64,000 nt of DNA from Ancistrus triradiatus (lineage: Eukaryota; Chordata; Actinopteri; Siluriformes; Loricariidae): contig JAJAGP010000084.1 in NCBI GenBank assembly GCA_025084515.1, positions 835,778 to 899,777 of the forward strand, written 5' to 3'. Under the pieces are notes generated by a model. It had not been told where the DNA came from and did not search any database. It worked only from the letters and a program-made list of their open reading frames with translations. The position numbers and the translations under genes were made by a program. Below are positions 49,590 to 60,300 of the stretch, piece after piece (position 1 is the first letter of the stretch; the number at the start of each line of letters is the position of its first letter).

Positions 49590-50078
49590 TTATTTATTTA
49601 TTGCCACTGTATTATCCACCGTTGTATTACGACAATAAGCAAAATAAAGCCCTAAAATGCTGTTTGTCTCACTGTTCCTTCTCTTTCTCAGCTCCAGATG
49701 TCTATGCTGTGATTAAGTGTGAGGACGCTACTGTACGGACGCATGTCTTTAAAAAAGACAGAAGTCCTGAATTTAACACTAAGGCAATTTTCTACAGGAG
49801 GAGACCTAAGACCAAACTTTACATAGCGGTGAGATGTGGTTTTCACAACAGTACTCATTACAGTGACAATAACATAGTACCATGGTCAGTAGTATGTGTT
49901 TATTTGCATCTAGCTTTGGAGAAGAGGATTGCTGTTTGACACCTTCCTGGGAGGAGCTTATTTTCAGACTGGGGCCAGTGAAAAAGGACGGAGCAGAGTG
50001 ATTGAACTACAGGGTGGTCAGTCTCGTGGCTGCATCTATGTGGAGACTTGCTCCAGCCAGTGTCTGACTGACTTGTGA
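34379..50078 (+). CDS. Atypical calpain of the CAPN5/CAPN6 (TRA-3-like) type, complete, 12 coding exons
   Basis: This is a calcium-linked intracellular cysteine protease homologue. Exons: 34379-34543, 37113-37244, 39035-39246, 41304-41496, 42467-42660, 44338-44415, 45076-45553, 46019-46141, 48045-48241, 48734-48852, 49692-49828, 49914-50078; 2193 nt, 730 residues plus stop, in phase throughout. Domain order: protease core (residues about 1-340) with Cys81 in GSLGNCWMVAA, His253 in CGLVKGHAYGV and Asn285 in MRNPWG; a C2-like beta-sandwich domain (GGCINNRETFLRNPQ, then GENLPIGFEVL); and a C-terminal C2 domain in place of the penta-EF-hand of classical calpains. The family usually has about 640 residues; the excess is a charged insertion in exon 7. 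The start ATG lies two bases after an AG acceptor (ctcctcag), so a 5' UTR exon lies upstream. Mammalian CAPN6 lacks the catalytic Cys, so this is either CAPN5-like or a CAPN6 orthologue that kept its triad. Confidence 0.93.
34562..35322. other. Unrecognised intronic sequence with long open frame on the minus strand
   Basis: A 171-codon open frame runs on the minus strand (34562-35077). Its residues are Trp/Cys/His-rich and show no domain I know. A single-copy gene is unlikely inside this intron; a decayed mobile element is more plausible. Confidence 0.3.
35677..35737. repeat. (AG)n microsatellite
   Basis: About 30 AG dinucleotides in the first calpain intron. Open frames rich in Ser-Leu over it are an artefact of the repeat. 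Confidence 0.95.
36271..36741. mobile_element. Foldback MITE with long inverted repeats and 5-bp target duplication
   Basis: The left arm tgtcacatcgcaaactgcgg and the right arm's complement match over about 100 bases. The left arm has an extra segment of roughly 27 bases (ccagcgagagtgtacc and on). The flanks atagg (36266-36270 and 36742-36746) are a direct duplication. The loop of about 190 bases has no transposase. Superfamily unknown. Confidence 0.75.
37363..38921 (+). mobile_element. Tc1/Tc3-like transposon with about 130-bp TIRs
   Basis: The left TIR ctcctgatcaaaatcttaag and right TIR cttaagattttgatcaggag are long inverted repeats. The insertion is in a TA/TG microsatellite in calpain intron 2. 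The + strand transposase (37650-38656) is complete in content but frame-broken. Confidence 0.85.
37650..38656 (+). pseudogene. Tc1/Tc3-like transposase, frameshifted
   Basis: MAKAKKLTDFERGRIVELHK starts an HTH region, followed by SPITIRRHLRGKGF, FCDEKKFNLDGPDGF (first Asp), WVYQQDNAAVHSA (second Asp) and SPDLNPIENIWGWM (Glu). All three catalytic residues are present, but frame changes near 37840 and 38130 and at a run of G near 38183-38195 break the reading frame. A fairly young, recently disabled copy. Confidence 0.8.
38922..38996. repeat. (TG)n(TA)n microsatellite
   Basis: Long TG then TA runs directly after the Tc1; they end about 38 bases before the calpain exon at 39035. Confidence 0.9.
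40307..41247 (-). mobile_element. Tc1-like fragment, related to 14420-15794
   Basis: The minus strand has GWVFQHDNGPKHT and SPGLNPIENLWREL, and its DNA closely parallels the 14420-15794 element. The left TIR is missing and only part of the right one (atggctgactaaatactt) remains. It sits in the calpain intron before the exon at 41304. Confidence 0.75.
42850..44217 (+). mobile_element. Tc1-like transposon lacking its left TIR
   Basis: The right end ttcaagcaccactg is followed by TA (44218-44219). The matching left end is absent, so the start is approximate. It carries a + strand transposase pseudogene. Confidence 0.75.
42979..43997 (+). pseudogene. Tc1 transposase, nearly full length, disabled
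   Basis: MAQTKEISEELRKRIVNAHQ starts the HTH, then LPRSGRPTNITPRARR, NVLWTDETKIEHFG (first Asp), MQQDNDHKHTS (second Asp) and SPDLNPMEMLWKDLK (Glu). Frame change near 43250, a stop near 43629 and a TGA just before the PSQSPDLNP motif prevent expression. Confidence 0.85.
45215..45502 (+). other. Lineage-specific charged insertion (about 95 codons) inside the calpain
   Basis: In the CAPN5 family the protease core ends and the sequence passes almost directly to GGGCIN. Here, between LDPK and SRCGGCINN, about 95 extra in-frame residues appear. They start Ser/Thr-rich and become Lys/Glu/Arg/Gln-rich (for example MQERQRMQKKKEEFQTREE). There is no stop and the surrounding frame is kept. The stretch looks disordered or coiled-coil. 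No strong donor/acceptor pair that would remove it was evident. It is not a repeat family I recognise. Confidence 0.7.
45820..45840. repeat. (TAG)n microsatellite
   Basis: About seven TAG-type triplets (agtagtagtagtagtag) in a calpain intron. Confidence 0.85.
46868..47825. mobile_element. TA-flanked transposon, same family as the nest's outer element
   Basis: The left end carries tatcagaaaaacgttggg and agtatggaaaa; the right end carries acgttttctgatttggggttg. TA flanks both. Internal text such as cagacagcatgaacccaaga matches 29376-29395 with few changes. Minus-strand open frames are not recognisable proteins. Confidence 0.7.
48270..48420 (+). repeat. Diverged SINE copy
   Basis: Carries atcccatctctgccaaactg, a changed ccactgttaggtctttcagc and agtcactctggatgagtgtg. 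A relative of 17935-18125 with many substitutions. It follows the calpain exon ending 48241. Confidence 0.65.
49538..49600. repeat. (ACAT)n(TA)n microsatellite
   Basis: Repeats of catacatacatacatacat followed by tatatatata and a short TTTA run, in a calpain intron. Confidence 0.85.
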
Positions 50079-50099
50079 TTACAATAGGACTGGTTTGTT

Positions 50100-50105
50100 A
50101 ATAAA
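50100..50105 (+). terminator. Polyadenylation signal of the calpain gene
   Basis: An AATAAA lies 22 bases after the calpain stop codon (tggtttgttaataaatgc). If used, the 3' UTR is very short. No closer alternative was seen. Confidence 0.5.
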
Positions 50106-50410
50106 TGCTGAGAATCAAGACAAAAAAACCCACATGGCACCAGACCACTGTAGTTTTGGTCAGAAGAACTCTTGGTTTGGTCACTTACATTGGAGGTATT
50201 ATTCGCTGACTGTTCACGTGTAGGTCTTTTGTAGTGATTTAGGAAAAATGAATTAAAACATTTCTTTTAAAATGGTTGGTAAGTACCAAAATGATTGGAA
50301 CCACTGATAAAGAAGAGTAAAATGCTATTTAAACATGTTTTTTATAGTTAATTAGCTTTTATCTCACATGGAAGAGAGAAATTCAATATTTAGTTAAGTG
50401 TTCTAATTTT

Positions 50411-50830
50411 TCTAGACAGTTGAACCAGCTCATCTGGACACACGGTTTTGGTTGGAGAAACATTTTCTCACTTGTGTAAGTGACTTCTTCAGTCTCAGCT
50501 AGTTGGAACACATTTGCATTTCCATAATGATCGATACCAGTAACACTGAATAACAATAGGACTGGTGATCAGTTTAATATGAAATTTGCCAGAGCCATTA
50601 ATTACAATGGCCATGTGTTCTTTTCACATAAGATTGGGGAATAGCTGCAATACCGGGATTGTAAGACGGTGACAGTCTGTACACTGAGGCCCCCTCCTCG
50701 GTTCAAGGATGGCCGTTCCCTTTCTTAGTTACACAACTCATGGATTGACTGAAGTCATTTACTCCAAGGATCATGGTTTGAGATTTGCAGAAGTTAGTAA
50801 TAATTTGGAGCCACCAATTCTCCAGATCTG
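50411..50830 (-). mobile_element. Possible Penelope-like or other retroelement fragment
   Basis: The minus strand has text such as ctgaagaagtcacttacaca, then an element-like stretch that reads SLNRGGGLSVQT. These strings are frequent in fish retroelement remnants. No domain is intact. The family call is a guess. Confidence 0.3.
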
Positions 50831-50884
50831 CAATTAGATGCCAGAAGAAAGACTTTATCCCATCTCCAAAGTAGACCGATTGTG

Positions 50885-51128
50885 GAGCTGGTGCCTAGCT
50901 GGCAACACGGTGCAAGGCAGGAACAACCCTAGACTGGGTGTCAATCCATTATAGGACACACACAGACAAAGGGGCATTTTGGAAACACCAATTAACCTAA
51001 CATACATGTCTTTGGAATGTGGGAGGAAACCAGTGCAAACTTCACACAGCCGGAGCCCAGGGGTCGAACCAAGGATCTCCGATGTGTGAGGTGACAGTGC
51101 TTACCACTGCACCACCATGCCACCCCTT
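50885..51128 (-). repeat. tRNA-derived SINE-like repeat
   Basis: On the minus strand: ggtggcatggtggtgcagtg (A-box-like head), ttggttcgacccctgg (B-box-like), then tgtgtgaagtttgcactggt and ttcctcccacattccaaaga. Same family as the interrupted repeat at 4520-8660. Confidence 0.7.
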
Positions 51129-53767
51129 TGTTAAAACAGATCATTTTATTTAACTTTGTTGAAAATTTACATTTCTCATGTATTTAGATTAAAGAAAATC
51201 ACCAGTTTTACCCAAGAGCATCTTATGATGTTTCTGAATGATTTGGCTTTCTCAGTCTTCAAGGTCCCCCGTAAATGCTTTATGGGGTGAGACTCTGGAG
51301 GATAGTCCATGTCACATTTTCTCTAATTTCTCTGCTGATTATCTGATTTGTAGTGAAAAATATTCCATTATATTGATGACAAATGAAAGATGGAAGCATT
51401 TCACTAGTGGTTTCAGACATTTGGTACCCAGTGTAGGAATGGCTGAAAAAAGAAATAAATGAAAGAGTAAGGATGTCAAGTGAATCGGTTATAATGTAGA
51501 TGCAATTTGGTTATGCATCCGCTTAAAGGAAAATGATCACTGCAAATGAATAGGCAGACACTTTAACTGATCACCTCCTGACTCCAAGGGACATTTCTAT
51601 CCTGACAGGAGTGGTCTAATTCACATAGACTGGTGTCATTGCCTCTGCTTTACTGAAAATATACCGATAGTATAAGATAGTTGTGTGTTAGAATTTAAGG
51701 TTGTGGACCACTAATCAGAAGGTTCTGATAAATGCTGTAAATGTCAAATTGAATTCCAGTTACCTTGTTATTGGCCAGAATTTCAGCTGGCATAAGTAGG
51801 GTTAATACACAGCTGAAATATCAGTGATGAAACACCATTGACACACATTTTTAGGAGTGTGACACACCTGCTGACAGAAAGGAGACAGTCTTGAAGACAG
51901 AAAAAACGTGGTAACGTTACGTTTGTTTACGATATCGATGTTTCAATTTTTCATAAAAGATACAAAGATAAGAATTACCGTATTGTACAGGAGTGTACTA
52001 AATGTTTACACGTTGTTTTTTAATTGATATCATTAATTAAAATAAAACACTGCATAGTATCTAAACTACTACGTGACTATGGCAATGTCCGATCGAGATC
52101 CATTTCGGTCAACTTCCTGTATCACAGAATGTAATGCAGACGTTAAACAGCTGTGGTCTGGCCCCCAAGTGTTAAACAATACAAGTGTTAGCATAATAAG
52201 TTTGACTTGTACATGAACCCTAATTTGGATAATTGCTCAGATACACTACCTGTCAAATATAGTAAGACGCTGCATGTACCTTGTTTTCCAGTGTAATGTC
52301 TGAACGACAGACACACCCCAGAATTGTGCAACTCTCTGTTACACTCTCAGGTATTGACAGGCATTGTCTTGTTTTTCTAATATGTGCCAGGGTAACCCGA
52401 GAATGGAAATGTTAAATCGAAAAAAAAAATGTGTGTGTGTGTGTGTATATGTATATGTATATATGTATGAATATGAATGTGTGTGTATATATATGGAATT
52501 AAATTAAATAAGGTAAGATAAAATAAGCATAAGCATATATATTGGGATTACTTACGGTGTTTTAGCACATAGGTGTAATTGCATCAGCTTCGAATAACAA
52601 AATGCAGTACGTTTCAAACGTTTTGAGAAACAGTTTTTTTTTTTTTTTTTTTGCTCTATGTAGCATTTCTGATAAAAGTTTGTGAGAAATTGTAGAAAAA
52701 CGTAATCAAGAACTGAATACAGTCTTCATGAGTGCCTTATGGTAGGTGAAATGTATGCTCTGCTTGGTGAGTGACAGATGTCTGTTTTTGTCATGTTCTA
52801 TAAGAACTTTACCTTATTCATGGTACTTTCCTTTCCCCTACTGGCGGTTTAGAGTAATTCGTATTTTTTTTTGGTTAATTCCAGCTGTTGTTTGATTGGT
52901 TAATTTAATCACATGATGTCGCCTGGTCACAGTTCATACTCAAAGTCTTATAAAGAAGTCATTAGACGTTATTTCCCATACGATAAGCTTCCAGCTGTTG
53001 CGTCATACTCTTCTGTTGTTTGTGCCTTGGAAAAGTATCGCGTGTAAGTTGTATTTATGTTATATTTAATTACTTATGTTTACAGCTACGTTTACAAGGA
53101 AATCCTGCCAGTTATGTACGATGTATGATGTTCTTTAAATAGCATTCAGTAGTCTACATGAGGCTTTTTTCTGTATCATTTCAATTTAAAAAAATTGTTT
53201 CATGAGAAATTAAGAAAACAGTAAAGATTATTTAACTTTACTCCACTCTTTGTCTTTTTCATGCAACTTGTTAGCTATCTGTCAATTTGTGTAAAGATCT
53301 AAAATATATTAATGGTCTGGACGACAGAGGGTGAAAAGTGAAACCACTACATGTCTGATGCCCTCTAGTGACTGGCTGCAGTACAACTTTTAACCTAGTT
53401 AAAAGTTTTCATTTCAAATTACACATCGGACATTTTTTCTGGCAACTGTATTCTGTCAGTTCTATAAGCTACAATCACGTTAGTATCTCTCCCAGTATTT
53501 TTCTTTTTGATGAATGGGTTTTATGGAAGTTATTTGGTCATACTTAAAGGGGTGTGGTGATAAGGTGATTGACATCTATGGCTGTGTTGATTGACAGCTT
53601 ATTTTGACGATCACAGGACATGAACGCACTCTTAAGCCAGGCATTCATTGTGATTTTGGAAATCTTATTCTTTGGTGATACCTCATACTGCACATTTGAA
53701 TCATTCATCGTGTAAGGACAAATCCTGTGATTTATATGCTGACACTGTACAAAAATAGTCGGTCCGA
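51129..53767. other. Intergenic region between calpain and LINE copy 2
   Basis: AT-rich with a diverged SINE piece near 51700-51750, a TG/TA tract near 52430-52490 and a T run near 52630-52652. No gene of known type. Short open frames (51238-51462, 53544-53774) lack any family signal. Confidence 0.5.
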
Positions 53768-56700
53768 CGGACATGATAAATCTAAGAAGATGATAAATCT
53801 AAGAATGAAACTAAAGTCATAGAGTCATACTTCAAATAAAATGTGAAATATGCACATTGGCATTAAGTAGTCCGATACACAGAGTCACTCTAGGTAACAT
53901 CATGTGTGGGGCAGGAACTGGTACCGGAACACAGTTCGGACAAAAAACAGAAAATGCAATTAGTTACTGATTAAGAACACAGTGTCTATTAACAATCACT
54001 GATGCCATGTGTAGCATGAGACCCCGGCAGGGTTAGCTGTAGCATCATAGCTAGAAAGAGGAGAACCAGAAGGTAGCACAGCCAAGAGGGATCGCATGAG
54101 ACATCGGCAACCCCACGGGAGGCAGAAGACAGCAACCCAATGTCTCTGATCACCATAAGACTCTTTGACTATGAACCCCCAGCTGTGCCCTTATTCTAAG
54201 GCAAGGATGCACAAATCAAGATCAAGAGGACTGAAGCCCAGTTCAGCCAGACCGCCCACCAGACACTCCCGGCTAACAGACAAGGCAGGCAGGCCAGACA
54301 AGACTCCAGACTCCGGCCCTAGTAACCCGAGCCATGCATCACGGTCTAAATCTAGTCAAAAGCTTGCGTAAATAAGTTTGTCTTTAGTCTAGACTTAAAA
54401 TTTTGGAGAGTGTCTGAGTCTCGAACAAAAGTGGGTAGTTTATTCCATATTTGGGTGGCCATGTATGAGAAAGCCTTTCCTCCTCCTGTGACTTTTTTTT
54501 AATTTTAGGAACTAAAAGAAGTCCTGCACCCTGCGAACGAAGTAGACGTGCTTGATTGTAAGACTCTAGGAGTTCACTCAGATAATGTGGGGCCAGGCCA
54601 AGTAGAGCTTTATAAGTTATAAGAAGTATTTTGTAATCAGTGCAGAATTTAACTGGTAACCAGTGCAGTGATGATAGAACAGGAGCAATATAATCAAAGT
54701 TTCTAGTTCGAGTTAGCACTCGGGCGGCTGCATTCTGAACTAATTGAAGTTTGTTTATAGATTTACTGGAGCATCCAGTAAGTAAGGCGTTACAGTAATC
54801 CAACCTTGAGGTTATAAAAGCATGAACAAGTTTCTCTGCATCATTAAAAGAGAGGATAAGTTTAGTGATATTACATAATTGAAAGAAAGCAATTCGTGTG
54901 ATGCTGCTAATGTGCGCATCAAAGGAGAGATCTGAATCAAATATGACACCTAAGCTTTTTACAGATGGACTGGGCAATACTGGACAGCCATCTAGATTTA
55001 GGATAGATGTAGCCAACCTGTGTCTCACAGCCTTGGGTCACACTAATAGAACCTCAGTTTTATCTGAGTTAAGTAAGAGAAAATGAAATGACATCCAGTC
55101 TTTTATTTCCTTTACACAGTCCTCAATTTTGTTGATTGTAAGGCTGTCATTAGGTTTGGCTGATATGTACAGCTGTGTATCATCTGCATAGCAGTGGAAG
55201 CTAATGCCATGTTTACGAATAACAGCCTAGTGGCAGCATGTACAGAGAGAATAAAAGCGGGCCAAGCACTGACCCCTGTGGCACGCCACTTCACTTTTGA
55301 GAGCTTAGACCTTAGATTATTTATATGAACAAACTGGTACCGGTCAGTTAAGTAGGATTTAAATCAAGAAAGTGGCAATCCCTTAATACCTACAGTATTT
55401 TCTAGTCTGTTTAGTAAAACATCATGATCTATAATGTCAAATTCTGCACTTAAATGTAACAGAACAAGAAAAGAAACACATCCCTTATCTGAGGACATTA
55501 ACAAATCATTTAGTGCCCTAATTATTGCTGTTTCAGTACTATGATGGGGCCTGAAGCCAGACTCAAATGTTTCTTAAATACCATTCCTTTGGAGGTAACT
55601 GCAGAGCTGCTGATAGATGGCTTTTTTAAAGATTTTGGACAGAAAGGGTAGATTTGAAATTGGTCTTTTATTAGATATTGTCAAGATTGGCTTTTTTAAT
55701 CAGTGGCTTGATAACGGCAGACTTAAAGGATTTGGGCACATAACCAAAGGTAAGGGATGAATTTAAAATAACTAACAGTGGCTCCATAATACTAGGTATT
55801 ACTTCTTTGAGTAAATGTGTAGGAATTGGATCTAATAAACATGTTGATGACTTAGACGAGCTGATCATTGCGGATAGTTCAGTTTTAGTAATTGGGGTAA
55901 AAGATTCTAATCTTGATTTACAGCTAATTAAACAGATGTCTTCATTAGTGCTGCATCTGGAATGTTGCTGAATAGTTTGGTGATGTGATGAGCATCTAGT
56001 TTTAATGTTTTCTGTCTTATCAATAAAGAAAGTCATGAAATCATTACTGTTTAAATGACACAGAACGGGAGAGTCTACTTTCTGTAGGGTTTTTTGTTAA
56101 TTTGGAGACTCTATTAAAGAGAAATTATAGATTATTCTTATTTTTTCTCTGTAATTGAGGAGAAATATACAGCTTTAGCTTTAGTAAGGGCATGCTTATA
56201 CTCTGCAATGCTGTCCCTCCAAGCAATCTTAAATACCTCCAATTATGTCAACTATGTCTCCACTTGCGCTCTAGATTCCGTGTTCTTTGCATTGAGGTAC
56301 GGGTGTGGTCATTATAAAATGGTGCTAGCCTTTTTTTCCCTAATGCATTTGACCCTAGCAGGAGCAATTGTGTCCAGGGTTGAGCAAAACACACATTCTA
56401 ATTGGTCATTTACACAATCAAGATGATTGGGCTCCGTAGGTGTATTAAATTTGAAGTCTGGTAGGTTTTTAATAAACGCAGCTGGAGTAGCAGATGTGAT
56501 AGTGCGCTTGGTGTGATAGCGAGGCAGATGGATTTTATTTATTACAGATAGTTCAAATACTAAAAGATAGTGATCTGAAATCAAATCACTTTGCGGGAAA
56601 ACATCAAGGTTATCTATATTGATACCAAAAGTTAATATTAGATCTAAAGTATGAGCAGTGGGTTGGACCCATCACATTCTGAGTGATACCCATGGACTCT

Positions 56701-57255
56701 AAGATGGATTCGAAAACAATTTTAAGTGGATCCTGCTCATTGTCAAAGTGAATATTAAAATCACCTACAATTAAAGCCTTATCTGTTGACAGTAATAAGC
56801 AGGAAAGAAAGTTAGCAAATTCCTGAAGAAATTCTGAATAGGGACCTGGAGGGCGGTAAATAGTGATAAGCTGAAAAGAGTGTGGTTTTTGACTTCCATA
56901 ACGATGGATCAGTCACATTAAGAATCAGTATTTCAAATGAATTAGCCTTGTAATGGGATTTAGTTGTAACAAATAACTCTTTGTCAAAAATTATGGCTAC
57001 GCCTCACCCCCAAGACCATTAGGACGAGGGCGATGAGCAGGACTGTATCCAGGAGGTGAGGCTTCATTTAAGGCTAAATATTCATCAGGTCTAATCCAAG
57101 TTTCAGTAAGACAGAGAGCGTGTAAGCGTTTATCAGTGATCATTTCATTTACAATCACTGCTTTGTTTGTAAGTGATCTAATGTTAAGTAATCCTAGCTT
57201 TAGTCTAAGGTTGTTATTTCTATGGGAGCTATCTGTGTTCATACTAATGAGATTT
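53768..57255 (-). mobile_element. L2/CR1-type LINE, copy 2 (minus strand)
   Basis: The same family and orientation as 4577-8585. From high to low coordinates the minus strand has RLKLGLLNIRSLTNKA and LCLTETWIRPDEY (endonuclease start), a GDFN motif near 56740-56800, SDHYLLVFEL (near 56555-56584), STCLLDPIPTHLLKEVIP (near 55790-55860), YADDTQLYIS (about 55159-55208) and a long RT C-terminal piece (54384-55028: SSITRIAFFQLCNITKL, then LVHAFITSRLDYCNALLTGC). Frameshifts break it elsewhere. Similarity to copy 1 stops near 57255, only about 120 bases before the next gene's ATG. Confidence 0.85.
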
Positions 57256-57374
57256 AACATTATATATGAGTAAGGAGTATTCCTCATACTGACTTTCAGG
57301 ATAGTCAATGCCATTAGTTGATATTTTTGTGGGGGGTTTTTTGTGTACGTGAAAGAACCCAGGTGAAGTTCGGC

Positions 57375-60300
57375 ATGGCGGCGGCAGCAACAGCTGATGC
57401 GCGGCACCCCAGGAATGTGATTCCAGCAACAAACGTACCATGTTTGGGTAAGCTGTCACAAAATCAGGACCCTTTATCTATAATCATGTTTAATTTTTTA
57501 AATTTTCATTTAGATGCTCTGTGTAGCACTCTGTTCAAGCAAAAAGAGATTAGCAGTGTAGAACATAAACACATATTCAACTATTTTAATATTGCATTAT
57601 CCCTATGCAAGCTGCTTGGGTGATGCAGTGGTCTAATATGCTAGCCCACCCCTGTGATGACCTGGGTTTGACCATTGACCGGGTCAGGCATCACACCCCT
57701 GCCAACGATGCGATTACATCAGGGTACGATTAAACCAGAGCCCTGTGTTCTCCATGTACAGACACTGCAGCTCCCTATGCTACCCGACTCAGAAAAACTT
57801 GAATAAATAAATGACTCCTATGCATTAATGCTCTGTTATCTTTACACCCATAGTGCTGTTCAAATTAACTGTCCTGGCTTTACCCATTGCACAGATCTCT
57901 ATTGGTAAGTATCTGTCTTCATGGAACAGTTTAATGTCTCAATGTATCTTGAAAACCAACTGAACTGAGTCATTTTGTTTAACAGAATTGAACCCAAATT
58001 GTTGACTCATCAATGTAGCAAATCTTTTGCACATACAGTACCAGTTAAAAAATTGGCACCTTTGAGTCCTTGGACTCAATGTTGACTCGTTCAATGTTTT
58101 TTCTTTATTAGTATTATTTTCTACATTTAATAGTAATACTGGAGACATCAAAACTATGAAGGAACACATATGGAAATATGTAGTAAACAAAAAAGTGTTA
58201 AACGAACTACAGTGTGTTTTATACAGTACTTCAGATTTTTATTTTGCTTTGATGACAGCTTTGCACACTCATGGTATTCTCTCCATAAGCTTTATAAGGT
58301 AATCTCCTGGAAATTGTTTCAATTAGCAGGTGTGCATTGTCAAGAGTTAACTTGAGGACTTTCATGCCTTCTTAATGTGTTTGTGATCATCAGTTTTGTT
58401 GTGCAGAGGTATGGTTGAAACACAGAATCTAAAGTATAAAATTTATTCTGGTCTGTTTAACACTTTTTTTTTTGTTTACTACATGATTCCATAAGTGTGT
58501 CCCTTCAAAAATCTGATGTTTTCAATATTAATCTACAGTGTAGAAAACATTAAAAAATAAGGAAAAATACAGGATGAGAAGGTGTGTCCAAACTTTTGAC
58601 TGGTACTGTATAATAGTCCAACACCCCAACACATTCTGGAAATCAAATATTGTTCTTCACAGCACTATTGCAGACTTTCCAACAGAATTGTTGCATTTGT
58701 AGGTTGCTGTGCTTTCACTCTTCTGTCCAGTTCATCCCAAACCACCTCGATGGGCTTTAAGTCTAGAAGCTGAGTCTGAAGTCCGCTGTGCAGCACGAGA
58801 AGTCGTTTCACAGTGCGCTGCATAATCAGTGCACCTTATTAAAAGGCGTATAGCATTTAGTCCACTGTGGTGTGTGAGCCCGTCTTATACGTGCAGCACC
58901 AGAAGCCGAAAATCAGTGCGCTGCATAATCAATGCATTAGGTGCATTAGACGTGCTTAAGACGTATTAGGGCTGTGTGTCAGCGAAGTGAAACGCCCTTA
59001 AAAAGCACATAGTAAGTCCAAGCATGAAGCTGTGCTGTGCGACCCTGTCTTGCAGAACGAGAAGCCGAAATACAGTGCGCTGCATAATCAGTGCACATAT
59101 TAGGTTATAATGCGTATTAGGACTCTATGTCGGCGCGCACCAAAGAAAAGCGCAAAAGTATGCATTTACCCGCTCACATATGTACAACCATGTAGTGTGC
59201 TGTGCTGTGTGAGCGCGTATCATGATGGCGAAAGCGTGCCGGCGAACCTAATGGGGAGGGGGAACAAACACACATGTTTTTAGCCTAGACTTAAAAATTT
59301 GGAGTGTGTCTGAATCTCGAATTAAAGTTGGAAGTTTATTTCATAGTTGGAGGGCCATGTATGAAAAAGCCTTTCCCCCTCCTGTGACTTTGTTAATTTT
59401 AGGAACTAAAAGAAGTCCTGCACCCTACGAACGAAGTAGATGAGCTGGATTTTAAGACTCTAAGAGTTCACTCAGATAATGTGGGGTCAGGCCATGTAGA
59501 GCTTTATATGTTACAAGACGTATTTTGTTGTAATTTTCTAGTTGGAGTTAGCACTCGAGCCGCTGCATTTTTAACTAATTGAAGTTTATTTATAGATTTA
59601 CTAGAGCATCCAGTAAGTAACAATGATCCAACCTTGAGGTTATAAATGCATGAACTAGTTTCTCTGCATCACTAAAAGAGAGGATATTTCTAAGTTTAGC
59701 AATATTAAGTTATTGAAAGCAATTCGAGTGATGTTGCTAATGTTTGCATCACAGATGAGATGTGAATCAAATATGACACCTGTTTTGTACAGATGGACCT
59801 GGCAATACTAAACAGCCATCTAGATTTAGGTTAGATGTAGCCTAAATGAGAGCAGCACCTTCCTGAGTGGAATGGACACCGTCCCATCCTAAAAGGCCAA
59901 GCTTACCCTCAAAGGTTATCCTATTATCTATAAAGCCCCCGTTGTTTTTAGAGCACCACTTGGACAGCCAACAGTTCAGCGACCATAACCTGCTGTAGGC
60001 TTGGTCACCTCGCCACATTGGGATGGGGCTAGAGCACACTACTACATCAGACATCGCCTTTGCAACTCTAACCACCTCTACAAAATTAGCTTTAGTCACC
60101 TCTGACTGGTGAAGGCGTATATCATTAGCCCCTACATGAACAACTATCTTAGAGAATCTATGGCTCTCGAGCTCACTAATGCTCGCTACAGTGTCTGGCA
60201 CTCTGGCTCCCGGGATACATGTAACCCTAGCTGCTAGTGTCCCTAAATGGGTAGCTAATTTCATGTATCATAAATTAGAGTCACCTATGACCAGAGCTCT

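Noticed and set aside
54384..55028. A 214-codon minus-strand open frame as a host gene
   Set aside because: It is the C-terminal part of the LINE reverse transcriptase, with a parallel but broken counterpart in copy 1.
59842..60264. A stand-alone host esterase gene
   Set aside because: It lacks exons, promoter and a full catalytic domain, and is fused to LINE sequence of the same strand; LINE ORF1 explains it better.
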